A DNA stretch of 64,000 nucleotides from CBDBCU01 sp965203435 (lineage in GTDB: Bacteria > Chloroflexota > Dehalococcoidia > Lucifugimonadales > UBA3495). The notes below the pieces were generated by a model. It ran no database searches. It had not been told where the DNA came from and saw only the letters and a program-made list of their open reading frames with translations. Positions within the stretch are counted from its first letter, which is position 1. Each line of letters opens with the position of its first letter. The stretch is from the NCBI GenBank assembly GCA_965203435.1, contig CBDBCU010000002.1:1-64000 (forward strand), in the 5' to 3' direction. A program made the position numbers and the translations under genes. This document shows positions 41,766 through 50,218 of the stretch, one piece after another.

Positions 41766-44714
41766 ATGCCGCAGGATTATATCTATGTCAAGGGCGCGCG
41801 GGAGCATAACCTTAAAAATGTGGAAGTGACCATCCCCCGCGACCAACTGGTGGTCATCACCGGGGTCTCCGGCTCCGGCAAAAGCTCCCTGGCCTTTGAC
41901 ACCATCTACGCCGAGGGGCAGCGCCGCTATGTGGAGTCCCTGTCCTCCTACGCCCGCCAGTTCCTGGGGCGGATGGACAAGCCGGATGTGGACTATATCG
42001 AGGGCCTGTCCCCGGCCATTTCCATTGACCAGAAAGGGGTATCCCACAATCCCCGCTCCACCGTCGGCACCGTTACCGAAATCTACGACTACCTGCGCCT
42101 CCTCTTTGCGCGGGTGGGCGTTCCCCACTGCCCCAAGTGCGGCCGGCCGGTGGAACGGCAAACGGCGCAGCAAATCGTCGATGCCCTGCTGGCTCAGCCG
42201 GAGGGCAGCCGCCTTACCCTGCTGGCCCCCAAAGTCCGCCGCAAAAAGGGCGAGCATAAGGAAGTGTTCGCGGCGGCCCGCAAAGCCGGCTTTGTCCGCA
42301 TCCGGGTCAACGGCGAAACCCTGCTCCTGGACGAAACCGACAACCTGACCCTGGACAAGCAGAAGTGGCATTACATTGAACTGGTCATTGACCGCCTGAT
42401 TGCCCGTCCCGATGCCGAACAGAGCCGCATTGCCGAATCGGTGGAAACGGCCTTGCGGGAGGGCGACGGCGTGCTGCAAGCCCTGCGGCAAGACCCGGCG
42501 GCCGGCGGCAAGGAGGAGGAACTGGTTTTTTCCGAACAGTTCGCCTGCGTCCGCTGCGGCCGCAGTCTGCCGGAAATCGAGCCGCGCACTTTCAGCTTTA
42601 ACAGCCCCCATGGCGCCTGCCCCCAATGCACCGGCCTGGGCTACAAACTGGAAGTCGACCCCAACCTGGTCATCCCCAACAGGAACCTGTCCCTGCTAGA
42701 TGGCGCGGTGCCGGCCTGGTCCCGGGCCGGGTCGCCGCAGGGCTGGTATCTGAGTATGCTGGAATCGGTAGCCGAATCCTGCGGCTTTTCGCCGCAAACG
42801 CCGGTCAAAGACCTGGAGCCGGCGCAATTGGATATGGTGCTGTACGGCAGCCGCAACCGCAAAATCAACATCCGCCACCGCACCCACAACGGCCGGGTCT
42901 ATAACTGGGAAACCAAGTTTGAGGGCGTCATAACCACCTTGGAACGCCGCTATCGAGAGACGGATTCCGACCATACCCGCCAGGAAGTGGAACGCTATAT
43001 GACCGCCCGCCCCTGCCAGAGCTGCCAAGGCCAGCGCCTGAAGCCGGAAGCCCTGGGCGTCAAGGTCTGCGGCCTGGGCATTATGGAAGTGACGGCGATG
43101 AATATCGGCCAGGGCCTGGAATGGGCGCGGTCTATTGACCCGGACGCCCCCGGCCCCCATCCCGGCGAAGTGCTTTCCCCTCGCAGCAAGGCCATCGCCA
43201 ATCAGATTCTCAAGGAAATTGACAGCCGCCTGCGCTTTCTCGAGGGCATCGGGCTGGACTATGTAACCATGAACCGCACCGCCCGCACCCTGTCCGGCGG
43301 CGAAGCCCAGCGGGTACGCTTGGCGACGCAAATCGGCTCCGGCTTGACCGGCGTTCTCTATGTCTGCGACGAGCCGACGGTGGGCTTGCATCCCCACGAC
43401 GACCACCGCCTGATTAACACCCTGACCCGGCTGCGGGATATGGGCAACACGGTCATTGTGGTGGAACACGATGAAGCCATGATGCGGGCCGCCGATTATA
43501 TCGTCGACCTGGGGCCGGGGGCCGGAGAACACGGCGGCCATATCGTAGCCACCGGGGATGTGGACCAGGTGATGGATAATGCCGGTTCCCTGACCGGCCA
43601 ATACCTCAGCGGCCGGAAGCGGATCCCCCTGCCGGACCAGCGGCGGCCGGGCAACGGCGGCTTTATCGCCGTCGCCGGAGCCCGGGAGAACAACCTGAAA
43701 AATATCGGCGTTTCCCTGCCCTTGGGGACGCTGACCTGCATCACCGGCGTATCCGGCTCCGGCAAAAGCACTCTGATTTACGATGTGCTTTACAAGAAAC
43801 TGGCCCAGGTGCTGAACCGGGCCCGGGACTATCCCGGCGACCATGACGAAGTAACCGGCATCGAGAACATTGACAAGGTGGTCAACATTGACCAGTCCCC
43901 CATCGGCCGGACGCCGCGCAGCAATCCGGCCACTTATACCGGGGCTTTTACGCCCATCCGGGAATTGTTTGCCTCTTTGCCCGAGGCCCGGGTGCGCGGC
44001 TACAAGCCGGGGCGCTTTTCCTTTAATGTCAAGGGCGGCCGCTGCGAAGCCTGCCAGGGCGAGGGCTACAATCAGATTGAAATGCAGTTCCTGCCCGATG
44101 TCACCGTCCCCTGCGAAATCTGCCTGGGCCGCCGCTACAATCGGGAAGCCCTGGAAGTAACCCTGCGCGACCAAAGCATCGCCGATGTGCTGGATATGAC
44201 GGTGGCGCAGGCCCTGGATTTTTTCTGGAACTTTCCCCGGATCCGGCCCAAGTTGGAAACCCTGCGCGATGTGGGTCTGGGCTACATCCGTTTGGGGCAG
44301 CCGGCCACTACCCTGTCCGGCGGCGAGGCCCAGCGGGTCAAACTGGCGACGGAACTGGCGAAACGGGCCACCGGCAAAACCTTGTATCTGATGGACGAAC
44401 CCACCACCGGCTTGTCCTTTGAGGATTGCGCCGCCCTGCTGCGGGTACTGCACCGCCTGGTGGACAATCGCAATACGGTGGTGCTGATCGAGCATAACCT
44501 GGATTTGATTAAAAACGCCGATTGGATTGTGGATTTGGGGCCGGGAGCCGGCGACCGGGGCGGCCAATTGATTGCCTGCGGCTCCCCGGAACAGCTGGCT
44601 CAGCGCCCGGAATCCCACACCGGCCGCTACCTGAAACCCCTGCTGGAACTGCCGCCGCCGGCTATCCCGTCCCGGAACGGCGTAAAAGAAGCGGTAGCGG
44701 CGGGGGACGATTAG
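41766..44714 (+). CDS. uvrA: Excinuclease ABC subunit A
   Basis: 982 residues. ATG 41766 is preferred over 41757 because GAGG is 9 bases upstream of the former. First ABC half: Walker A GVSGSGKSSLAFDTIYAEG, zinc modules CPKCGRP and CVRC...CPQC, signature LSGGEAQRVRLA; second half: SGSGKSTL, insertion zinc CEACQGEG...CEICLGRRY, and LSGGEAQRVKLATEL with DEPTTGL. It finds bulky DNA lesions with UvrB. Complete; no other uvr genes nearby. Confidence 0.97.
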   Translation: MPQDYIYVKGAREHNLKNVEVTIPRDQLVVITGVSGSGKSSLAFDTIYAEGQRRYVESLSSYARQFLGRMDKPDVDYIEGLSPAISIDQKGVSHNPRSTVGTVTEIYDYLRLLFARVGVPHCPKCGRPVERQTAQQIVDALLAQPEGSRLTLLAPKVRRKKGEHKEVFAAARKAGFVRIRVNGETLLLDETDNLTLDKQKWHYIELVIDRLIARPDAEQSRIAESVETALREGDGVLQALRQDPAAGGKEEELVFSEQFACVRCGRSLPEIEPRTFSFNSPHGACPQCTGLGYKLEVDPNLVIPNRNLSLLDGAVPAWSRAGSPQGWYLSMLESVAESCGFSPQTPVKDLEPAQLDMVLYGSRNRKINIRHRTHNGRVYNWETKFEGVITTLERRYRETDSDHTRQEVERYMTARPCQSCQGQRLKPEALGVKVCGLGIMEVTAMNIGQGLEWARSIDPDAPGPHPGEVLSPRSKAIANQILKEIDSRLRFLEGIGLDYVTMNRTARTLSGGEAQRVRLATQIGSGLTGVLYVCDEPTVGLHPHDDHRLINTLTRLRDMGNTVIVVEHDEAMMRAADYIVDLGPGAGEHGGHIVATGDVDQVMDNAGSLTGQYLSGRKRIPLPDQRRPGNGGFIAVAGARENNLKNIGVSLPLGTLTCITGVSGSGKSTLIYDVLYKKLAQVLNRARDYPGDHDEVTGIENIDKVVNIDQSPIGRTPRSNPATYTGAFTPIRELFASLPEARVRGYKPGRFSFNVKGGRCEACQGEGYNQIEMQFLPDVTVPCEICLGRRYNREALEVTLRDQSIADVLDMTVAQALDFFWNFPRIRPKLETLRDVGLGYIRLGQPATTLSGGEAQRVKLATELAKRATGKTLYLMDEPTTGLSFEDCAALLRVLHRLVDNRNTVVLIEHNLDLIKNADWIVDLGPGAGDRGGQLIACGSPEQLAQRPESHTGRYLKPLLELPPPAIPSRNGVKEAVAAGDD

Positions 44715-44718
44715 AATT

Positions 44719-44820
44719 GACAAGGATATACCGGATTTGGCATCTGCCGGGAAAGTTGTTTCCTTTAAGCGACAACTCTCCCTAGCAGACAAAAATCCTG
44801 TTTATCCTGTCTATCCATGT
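44719..44820. repeat. R2 element (left arm degenerate)
   Basis: Left arm is GACAAGGATATACCGGAT; right arm intact ending in CCATGT, 17 bases before the next gene. Confidence 0.7.
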
Positions 44821-44837
44821 TAAATAGGGAGGGCAAA

Positions 44838-45098
44838 ATGGCGGAAACGGAAATCACTTTTCAGGCAGTAGAATCGCCGGAGGGCGGCTACGAAGCCTGG
44901 GCTTTGGGCCACAACATAGTCACCGAAGCCGACGACGGGAAACAGTTGCAGCGGCATTTGCGGGAAGCCGTCCAATGCCACTTCCCGGCGGCGGAACGCC
45001 CCCGGCTGATTAACCTGCACTTCGTCCGGGATGAGGTGATTGAGGTGGGGGGCGCGGATAAGGAATCGCCAATTGCAAATCCCTTGACAATCCGGTAA
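44838..45098 (+). CDS. HicB-like small protein
   Basis: 86 residues, ATG 44838 after GGGAGGGCAAA. ITFQAVESPEGGYEAWALGHNIVTEADDGKQLQRHLREAV has the partial RNase H-like HicB fold pattern, and the later AERPRLINLHFVRDEVIEV is shared with proteins often labelled 2-oxoisovalerate dehydrogenase by mistake. No toxin is directly adjacent in the normal order, but an HicB/HicA-like pair follows. Likely antitoxin-like; partner uncertain. Confidence 0.65.
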   Translation: MAETEITFQAVESPEGGYEAWALGHNIVTEADDGKQLQRHLREAVQCHFPAAERPRLINLHFVRDEVIEVGGADKESPIANPLTIR

Positions 45099-45112
45099 AA
45101 TCAATTTACCAT
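45084..45112 (+). promoter_or_regulatory. Promoter with embedded palindromic operator
   Basis: TTGACA (45084-45089), 17 bases, TACCAT (45107-45112). Within it GGTAAA ATCAA TTTACC (45094-45110) is a perfect inverted repeat covering the spacer and -10, fitting autoregulation by an antitoxin. Confidence 0.6.
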
Positions 45113-45149
45113 CCTTGTCCCGGTTAGTTTCCCAAGGAGGCAGCCTGCT

Positions 45150-45494
45150 ATGGCAGTTATGGCTGACGGTGGAGTCGCCGCCACTTTCGAGGTTAATCTC
45201 CAAGTCGATACCCAAGACTTGGGGGATTATTGGGCCGCCCGGGCCCAGCGGTTGGGCATAACCGTGTTTGCGGACACGGAACAGGCCGCTTTGGCGCGGC
45301 TGGATACCGCCATCAAGTTTCTGACGACCAACGCCGTTGCCGGCAGCAAAACCGGCGTCGAGCAGTTCAAGGAGTATTTGAACTCCCGGGGAGTTCAGTA
45401 TTCCTACACGGAACGCCCCAATCCCCCCTGGCTGCCGGCCCAAAGCCCGCGCCCGGTAAGGATTGAGTTGGGGGTGGTAATCCGTGCCGCCTAG
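45150..45494 (+). CDS. HicB-like putative antitoxin
   Basis: 114 residues, ATG 45150 (alternative ATG 45159) after CAAGGAGG. The segment AATFEVNLQVDTQDLGDYWAARAQRLGITVFADTEQAALARLDTAI resembles the HicB pattern of a strand, then a helix after TEQAA. The C-terminal part has no DNA-binding motif I can name. The next gene overlaps by 11 bases, which with the palindromic promoter suggests an antitoxin-toxin pair. Confidence 0.55.
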   Translation: MAVMADGGVAATFEVNLQVDTQDLGDYWAARAQRLGITVFADTEQAALARLDTAIKFLTTNAVAGSKTGVEQFKEYLNSRGVQYSYTERPNPPWLPAQSPRPVRIELGVVIRAA

Positions 45495-45717
45495 TACCCT
45501 CTCCGAAGGGGAAATCACCCGAGCTCTCCGGGAATTGGGCTACAGTGCCATCATCGCCGCCGACGATGGCTTGGTCTATTACAAACACCCGGAAATCCCG
45601 GTCGGGTATCTGCTGTTCGACTTCAGCAAAGGCCCGATACCCTGGCCTTCGGTAGCTCAAGACCTGGAGGACGCCGGGGTCAATGTAGATGCCTTTGTCG
45701 TCTATCTGGAATTCTAG
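45484..45717 (+). CDS. HicA-like small protein lacking the catalytic His
   Basis: 77 residues, GTG start 45484 overlapping the previous gene. LSEGEITRALRELGYSA, VYYKHPEIPVGYLLFDF, GPIPWPSVAQDLEDAGV match the order of HicA mRNA-interferase elements, but the GSH segment normally holding the catalytic histidine reads AADDGLVYY. It may be inactive, or a related family with another role. Confidence 0.55.
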   Translation: MPPSTLSEGEITRALRELGYSAIIAADDGLVYYKHPEIPVGYLLFDFSKGPIPWPSVAQDLEDAGVNVDAFVVYLEF

Positions 45718-45726
45718 GATCAACCG

Positions 45727-47244
45727 ATGACCCCAACGGCAACGGAAATCAGGCAGTATGACCTGCTGGTGGACGGTCAGTGGCGGCCGGCCGCCGGCGG
45801 CGATTATTTTGCCGTGGAAAATCCGGCTACCGGAGCGACGGTGGCGCGGATGGCTAACGCCGGCCCGGCGGATGTAGCGGCGGCCGTCACGGCGGCGGAA
45901 CAGGCTTTCCGCCACGGCCCCTGGGTCACTATGCCCGACGCCGATCGCGGCAAAATCCTCTGGCGGATGGCCGATCTGGTCGAGGAACGCCGAATGGAGT
46001 TGGGCCGGCTGGAATCCCTTTCCAACGGGCGGCCTATTGCCGAAACTTCCGCGCAAATGCTGGTGGTAGCCAGCTATTTCCGCTACTTTGCCGGCTTTTG
46101 CGACAAAATCCAGGGCGCAACCGTCCCCACCGACCGGGGGCATTTCAACTACACCGTGCGGGTGCCTCTGGGCGTAGTGGGGCAGCTTACCCCCTGGAAT
46201 CACCCCCTGATGATTGCGTCCAAGAAACTAGCCCCGGCCCTGGCCGCCGGGTGTACGGTGGTCTTGAAACCGTCGGAATGGGCGCCGCTGACGCCCACGG
46301 AAATCGGCAACATCGCCCAGGAAGCCGGTTTGCCGCCGGGGGTATTGAATATCGTCAACGGCTTTGGCCCCACGGCCGGCAAAGCCCTGGCCGGGGATCC
46401 GCGCCTGGGCAAGCTGGATTTGACCGGCGGCACCGAAACCGGCCGGGCCGTGGCGCAGGTCGCCGGCCGCAACTTGACGCCCTTGCAAGCCGAACTGGGC
46501 GGCAAGGCCCCGGTCATCGTCTTTGCCGATGCCAACCTGGAGGATGCGGTCAACGGCTGCGCCTTTGCCGCCTTTGTGGCCTCGGGGCAAACCTGTATTC
46601 AAGGCTCCCGGGCCGTGGTGCATCGCTCCATCTACGATCAATTCGTAGCCCAGTTGTCGGCAAAGGCGGCCGCCATCCGCTTGGGCGACCCGACGGACTT
46701 TGATACGCAGATGGGGCCGGTGGTATCCAAGCCGGCCTATGACCGCATTATGCGCTATATTGCCATCGCGCAAGAGGAGGGGGCGCGGCTGGCCTATGGC
46801 GGGAAACATCCGGCGGGGGCGGAATATGCGGACGGCTACTTTATCCAACCCACCATTCTGGCGGAAGTGCGGCCGGAAATGACCGTGGCTCAAGAGGAAA
46901 TCTTTGGCCCGGTGGTCTGCGTGCTGCCCTTTGACACCGAGGACGAGGCGATTGCCATTGCCAACGATATTCCTTACGGCCTGGGCTGTTCCATCTGGAC
47001 CCGGGATGTGGCCCGGGCGCACCGGGTCGCCCGGGAGGTGGTGGCCGGCATCATCTGGATTAACGACCATCACCGCCTGCACCCGGCCATTCCCTGGGGC
47101 GGGTTCAAGGACAGCGGCTACGGGCGGGAGGGCAGTTTCGACTTCATCCACGAATACACCGCGCCCAAGTATGTCTGCGTCCGGGTAGAACCCCAGGGCT
47201 TTGACTGGTACGCCGGCAGCGGGCCGGGGCAACGGCTGAATTAA
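45727..47244 (+). CDS. Aldehyde dehydrogenase (NAD(P)+)
   Basis: 505 residues of the ALDH superfamily, oxidising an aldehyde to the acid. TPWNHPLMIASKKLAPALAAGCTVVLKPSEWAPLT (NAD-binding), AELGGKAPVIV (general base Glu, about residue 258), ASGQTCIQGSR (catalytic Cys, about 291) and EEIFGPVV are present. The substrate is not inferable; similarity of motifs is to betaine- or salicylaldehyde-type enzymes. Start ATG 45727, 9 bases after the HicA-like gene, though unrelated in role. Confidence 0.95.
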   Translation: MTPTATEIRQYDLLVDGQWRPAAGGDYFAVENPATGATVARMANAGPADVAAAVTAAEQAFRHGPWVTMPDADRGKILWRMADLVEERRMELGRLESLSNGRPIAETSAQMLVVASYFRYFAGFCDKIQGATVPTDRGHFNYTVRVPLGVVGQLTPWNHPLMIASKKLAPALAAGCTVVLKPSEWAPLTPTEIGNIAQEAGLPPGVLNIVNGFGPTAGKALAGDPRLGKLDLTGGTETGRAVAQVAGRNLTPLQAELGGKAPVIVFADANLEDAVNGCAFAAFVASGQTCIQGSRAVVHRSIYDQFVAQLSAKAAAIRLGDPTDFDTQMGPVVSKPAYDRIMRYIAIAQEEGARLAYGGKHPAGAEYADGYFIQPTILAEVRPEMTVAQEEIFGPVVCVLPFDTEDEAIAIANDIPYGLGCSIWTRDVARAHRVAREVVAGIIWINDHHRLHPAIPWGGFKDSGYGREGSFDFIHEYTAPKYVCVRVEPQGFDWYAGSGPGQRLN

Positions 47245-47412
47245 GTTTCCTTTCATTGCCGTACGCCGTTCCCTTACCGGGTGTCGCTCTGTTGCCGTGC
47301 GCCGTTCCATTGCCGGATGGCGTTCTGATGCCGGATGCCATCCTGAACCGGTTGTTTTCCGCTCATCCTGAACCGGTTGTTTTCCGCTCATCCTGAACTT
47401 GTTGAAGGATGA
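47245..47412. repeat. Degenerate short repeats and R3
   Basis: Imperfect units around GCCGTTCC.TTGCCG.. and two of CATCCTGAACCGGTTGTTTT, followed by a reverse R3 core (47387-47412). No gene seen. Confidence 0.55.
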
Positions 47413-47442
47413 TTCCCCGGCAACGGAACGCCACCGCCGGCC

Positions 47443-47676
47443 TCAGCCAGCGTTGACGGCCAAGTAGTCGTCGGCGGTTTTGGCCTCGACCGCAAAATCC
47501 TTGGGGTCGCCGCCTTGGTAGTGCAGATTCTCCAAGCCGATGACTTTCCCCTGCTTGTCTTTGATGAGGATAATCCCGTGGCCGGTCTCCTCGCAGACCT
47601 CCTCGTCCTGCGGGTTGCCCCACCACACGCACAAAGTGCCGCCGATGTTGTCGTACAACACCTTTACTTGAGCCAT
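47443..47676 (-). CDS. DUF2283-like protein, module 1
   Basis: 77 residues beginning MAQVKVLYDNIGGTLCVWWG, with VIGLENLHYQ and a C-terminal AEAKTADDYLAV. Pattern of DUF2283 (Y-D...L-...I-G-L-E). ATG 47676 overlaps the upstream toxin-like gene by 13 bases. Probable antitoxin of the pair by position; identical design at module 2. Confidence 0.7.
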   Translation of the reverse strand: MAQVKVLYDNIGGTLCVWWGNPQDEEVCEETGHGIILIKDKQGKVIGLENLHYQGGDPKDFAVEAKTADDYLAVNAG

Positions 47677-47981
47677 ACGATTTCTCCCTCCTTGATATAG
47701 TCGGGCGGATAGGCGGTGAGCAGGAACCCCTCGCCGTTCAGCCGCTTGGCTACTACGCAGATATAGCGGCCCGGATACTCCAACTGGTAAAACAGGTACA
47801 CGTCATCGTCCTGGACGCTGCGCCGAACTTCGTCGGGATTGCCCAAAGTATCGGTCACATCATGCAGCCGATCCTGCATATCCGGGTGCTTCTCGGATAC
47901 GTGGAACTGCCAGTAATTCCGGGTGGTGTGAACCCGGAATCCCAAGGGCGTATCTACGTCGAACAGGAAATCCTCGCGCAT
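47664..47981 (-). CDS. PBECR-like putative RNase toxin, module 1
   Basis: 105 residues, ATG 47981. MREDFLFDVDTPLGFRVHTT, then KHPDMQDRL..V..TLGNPDEVRRS, VYLFYQLEYPGRYICVVAK and FLLTAYPPDYIKEGE. This follows the Barnase/EndoU/ColicinE5-RelE-like (PBECR) pattern: HPDM (His), RRS, and a C-terminal TAY. Such small domains are RNA-cleaving toxins. Promoter -10 TATAAT 18 bases upstream. Function inferred from pattern and pairing only. Confidence 0.6.
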   Translation of the reverse strand: MREDFLFDVDTPLGFRVHTTRNYWQFHVSEKHPDMQDRLHDVTDTLGNPDEVRRSVQDDDVYLFYQLEYPGRYICVVAKRLNGEGFLLTAYPPDYIKEGEIVWLK

Positions 47982-47998
47982 AACTTCATCCGGCGGCC

Positions 47999-48004
47999 AT
48001 TATA
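47999..48004 (-). promoter_or_regulatory. -10 of toxin-like module 1
   Basis: Minus-strand TATAAT preceded by TGC; TTGCCG lies 17 bases before it (48022-48027). Leader about 11 bases. Confidence 0.6.
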
Positions 48005-48070
48005 GCAAGCCGTTTCCCCTCCGGCAACCTGTTGCCGGACAGGTACCCGGCAACGAAAGGAACCCCGGCC

Positions 48071-48304
48071 TTAGCCAGCGTTGACCGCCAGGTAATCGTC
48101 GGCGGTTTTGGCCTCGACCGCAAAATCCTTGGGGTCGCCGCCTTGGTAGTGCAGCTTCTCCAAGCCGATAACTTCCCCATCCTTGTCTTTGATGAGGATA
48201 ATATCGTGTTCGTTGATTTCGCAGACCTCCTCGTCCTTCGGGTTGCCCCACCACACGCACAAAGTGCCGCCGATGTCATCGTAAAACACCTTTACCTGAG
48301 CCAT
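48071..48304 (-). CDS. DUF2283-like protein, module 2
   Basis: 77 residues, ATG 48304, about 85 percent alike to the module 1 protein by eye (MAQVKVFYDDIGGTLCVWWG; same tail). Overlaps the following gene's end by 13 bases, exactly as in module 1. Confidence 0.7.
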   Translation of the reverse strand: MAQVKVFYDDIGGTLCVWWGNPKDEEVCEINEHDIILIKDKDGEVIGLEKLHYQGGDPKDFAVEAKTADDYLAVNAG

Positions 48305-48609
48305 AGAAGTTCCCCTCCTTTGATATAGTCCGCGGGGTAGGTGGTTATGAGAAATCCGTCGCCGTTGAGCCGCTTGACTACTACGCAGACATAGCGGCCC
48401 GGATACTCCAGCCGATAGAACAGACACACGTCCGCGCTTTTGGTACTGCGCCGAACTTCCTCGGGATGGCCCCAAGTCTCTACTACTTCGTCCAGCCGAT
48501 CCCGCATATCCCCGTGCTTTACGCATACGCGGGTATGCCAGTAATTCCGGGTGGTGTGAACCCGGAATCCCAAGGGCGTATCTACGTCGAACAGGAAATC
48601 CTCGCGCAT
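48292..48609 (-). CDS. PBECR-like putative RNase toxin, module 2
   Basis: 105 residues from ATG 48609, chosen to match module 1 (an upstream GTG-type extension reads into non-conserved sequence). Same opening MREDFLFDVDTPLGFRVHTT. Differs at several sites: KHGDM for KHPDM (the proline of the HPDM motif is glycine), WGHPEEVRRS, CLFYRLEYPGRYVC. The N-terminal 25 and upstream sequence are almost identical to module 1, so the modules are tandem duplicates with diverging middles. Confidence 0.6.
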   Translation of the reverse strand: MREDFLFDVDTPLGFRVHTTRNYWHTRVCVKHGDMRDRLDEVVETWGHPEEVRRSTKSADVCLFYRLEYPGRYVCVVVKRLNGDGFLITTYPADYIKGGELLWLR

Positions 48610-48627
48610 AACTTCATCACGGCGGCT

Positions 48628-48633
48628 ATTATA
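48628..48633 (-). promoter_or_regulatory. -10 of toxin-like module 2
   Basis: TATAAT preceded by TGC at the same distance from the start as in module 1, showing that the promoter was duplicated with the genes. Confidence 0.6.
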
Positions 48634-48777
48634 GCAAGCTGTTTCCCCACCGGCAACCCGTTCCGGAGGGGCGGAATTTCCCATCCCGCCCCCCCTTTGC
48701 CATCCGGCCGGTTTAGTGGTATGCTTGGGTATCAGTGGGCCGCGGGACTTTTATTTGTTTGCCGGAGGGATTTTCGG

Positions 48778-49872
48778 GTGGAGTTTAACATTGCCGTGCT
48801 CAGCGGCGACGGTATCGGGCCGGAAGTTACCGCCGAGGGCGTCAAAGCCCTGCAAGCGGCGGGGCGCGCCTTTGGGCATACCTTTAACCTGGAATACGCC
48901 GAGGTGGGCGGCATTTCCATTGACCAGCACGGGACGCCGCTGCGGCCGGAAGTGGCCGCCTTGGCCGGCCAGGCCGACGCGGTGCTGTTCGGCGCCGTAG
49001 GCGGGCCGAAATGGGATGACCCGGCGGCTGCCACCCGCCCGGAGGACGGACTGCTGCAACTGCGGGCGCAACTGGGCGTGTTCGCCAACATCCGCCCGGT
49101 CAAGGTCTATCCTGAACTGGCGGCGGCCAGCGTGCTGAAACCGGAAACCCTGGCCGGCGTGGATATGGTCGTGGTGCGGGAATTGACCGGCGGCCTCTAC
49201 TACGCCCAGCCCAAAGGCCGCCACGAAACCCCGCAGGGCTGGACCGGCGTGGATACGATGCGCTACAGCGAATCCGAAATTGAGCGGGCTTTGCGGGTAG
49301 GCTTTGAGCTGGCCAGGGGCCGCCGCAAAAAGCTGGCCTCGATCGACAAGGCCAATGTGCTGGAATGTTCCCGCCTGTGGCGGCAGATTGCCACCCGATT
49401 GGCGGCGGAATATCCGGAGGTGGAACTGGAGCATATCCTGGTGGATGCCTGCGCGATGCAGCTAATCCAACGGCCGGCCCGCTTTGATGTGCTGGTGGCG
49501 GAAAATACCTTTGGCGATATTTTGACCGACGAGGCGGCGGTGCTGTCGGCCTCGATGGGATTGCTGCCCTCGGCCAGCCTGGCCGCGGTGCCGGTGGCCG
49601 GGCGGAAAATCCCCGGCTTTTATGAACCCATCCATGGCACGGCCCCGGATATTGCCGGCCAGGGCATTGCCAATCCGGTGGCTTCGATTCTCAGCGTGGC
49701 CCTGATGCTGCGCTATTCCCTGGGCTTGACTGAGGCGGCGGCGGCCGTAGAGCGGTCGGTGGAACAGGCGTTGACTGAGGGTTGGCGCACTCCGGACATT
49801 GCCGGCGACGCCGCGCCGGTCAGCACCGGAGAAATGGGCGACCGCATCGTCGCCGGCATTGCCCCGGCGTAA
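48778..49872 (+). CDS. leuB: 3-Isopropylmalate dehydrogenase
   Basis: 364 residues, oxidative decarboxylation of 3-isopropylmalate to 2-oxoisocaproate in leucine synthesis. GTG 48778 is chosen since GGAGGG lies 8 bases before it, giving MEFNIAVLSGDGIGPEV. Seen: LRELTGGLYYAQPK (RELTGG), DACAMQLI, DILTDEAAVLSASMGLLPSASL and EPIHGTAPDIAGQGIANP. The leu synthesis neighbours (leuA, leuCD) are absent here. Upstream is the divergent toxin-like module. Confidence 0.95.
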   Translation: MEFNIAVLSGDGIGPEVTAEGVKALQAAGRAFGHTFNLEYAEVGGISIDQHGTPLRPEVAALAGQADAVLFGAVGGPKWDDPAAATRPEDGLLQLRAQLGVFANIRPVKVYPELAAASVLKPETLAGVDMVVVRELTGGLYYAQPKGRHETPQGWTGVDTMRYSESEIERALRVGFELARGRRKKLASIDKANVLECSRLWRQIATRLAAEYPEVELEHILVDACAMQLIQRPARFDVLVAENTFGDILTDEAAVLSASMGLLPSASLAAVPVAGRKIPGFYEPIHGTAPDIAGQGIANPVASILSVALMLRYSLGLTEAAAAVERSVEQALTEGWRTPDIAGDAAPVSTGEMGDRIVAGIAPA

Positions 49873-49884
49873 TTTGCCTTTGCT

Positions 49885-49976
49885 ATGTCCTTCCGAGCGT
49901 AGCCGAGGAATCTAAAAATCCAGTAAGAAGTCAAGGGCGGGCATTTCAGATTCCTCGGCTACGCTCGGAATGACAT
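49885..49976. repeat. R4 element in reverse direction
   Basis: Arms as in other R4 copies, but the interior (AATCCAGTAAG..GTCAAGGGCGGG) is the reverse complement of the 12721 interior, so this copy is inverted. One arm base differs (TCCTTCCGAG). Confidence 0.8.
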
Positions 49977-49999
49977 AGGAGATTGGCGGCGGCCCCCTT

Positions 50000-50101
50000 A
50001 CCGTCATTCCCGCGCAAGCGGGAATCCAGAACGGTACTGCCTTATGACGATCCATCCTCAGCAAGCAACTGCTGGATTCCCGCTTACGCGGGAATGACGG
50101 T
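50000..50101. repeat. R1 element
   Basis: Left arm has CGCAAGC for CGTAAGC; interior GAACGGTACTGCCTTATGAC. Followed at 50155-50187 by a lone R2 right arm, an arrangement close to the nested site at 39415. Confidence 0.8.
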
Positions 50102-50218
50102 AAGGGGGCGGCGGGAAGGACGGTAGCGAGGCCGGGAATGGCCGCAAGGAAAGATACAAAAATCCGGTAAATCCGGTCTATCCATGTTTGAATCCCGTAA
50201 CTTTGTGGGGGGAGTGAT

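Noticed and set aside
42696..44792. 698-codon open frame opposite uvrA, and similar long frames opposite dnaX (35904-38078), argS (30658-32499) and relA (8474-10153)
   Set aside because: Antisense shadows of strongly conserved genes caused by high GC; no recognisable protein features.
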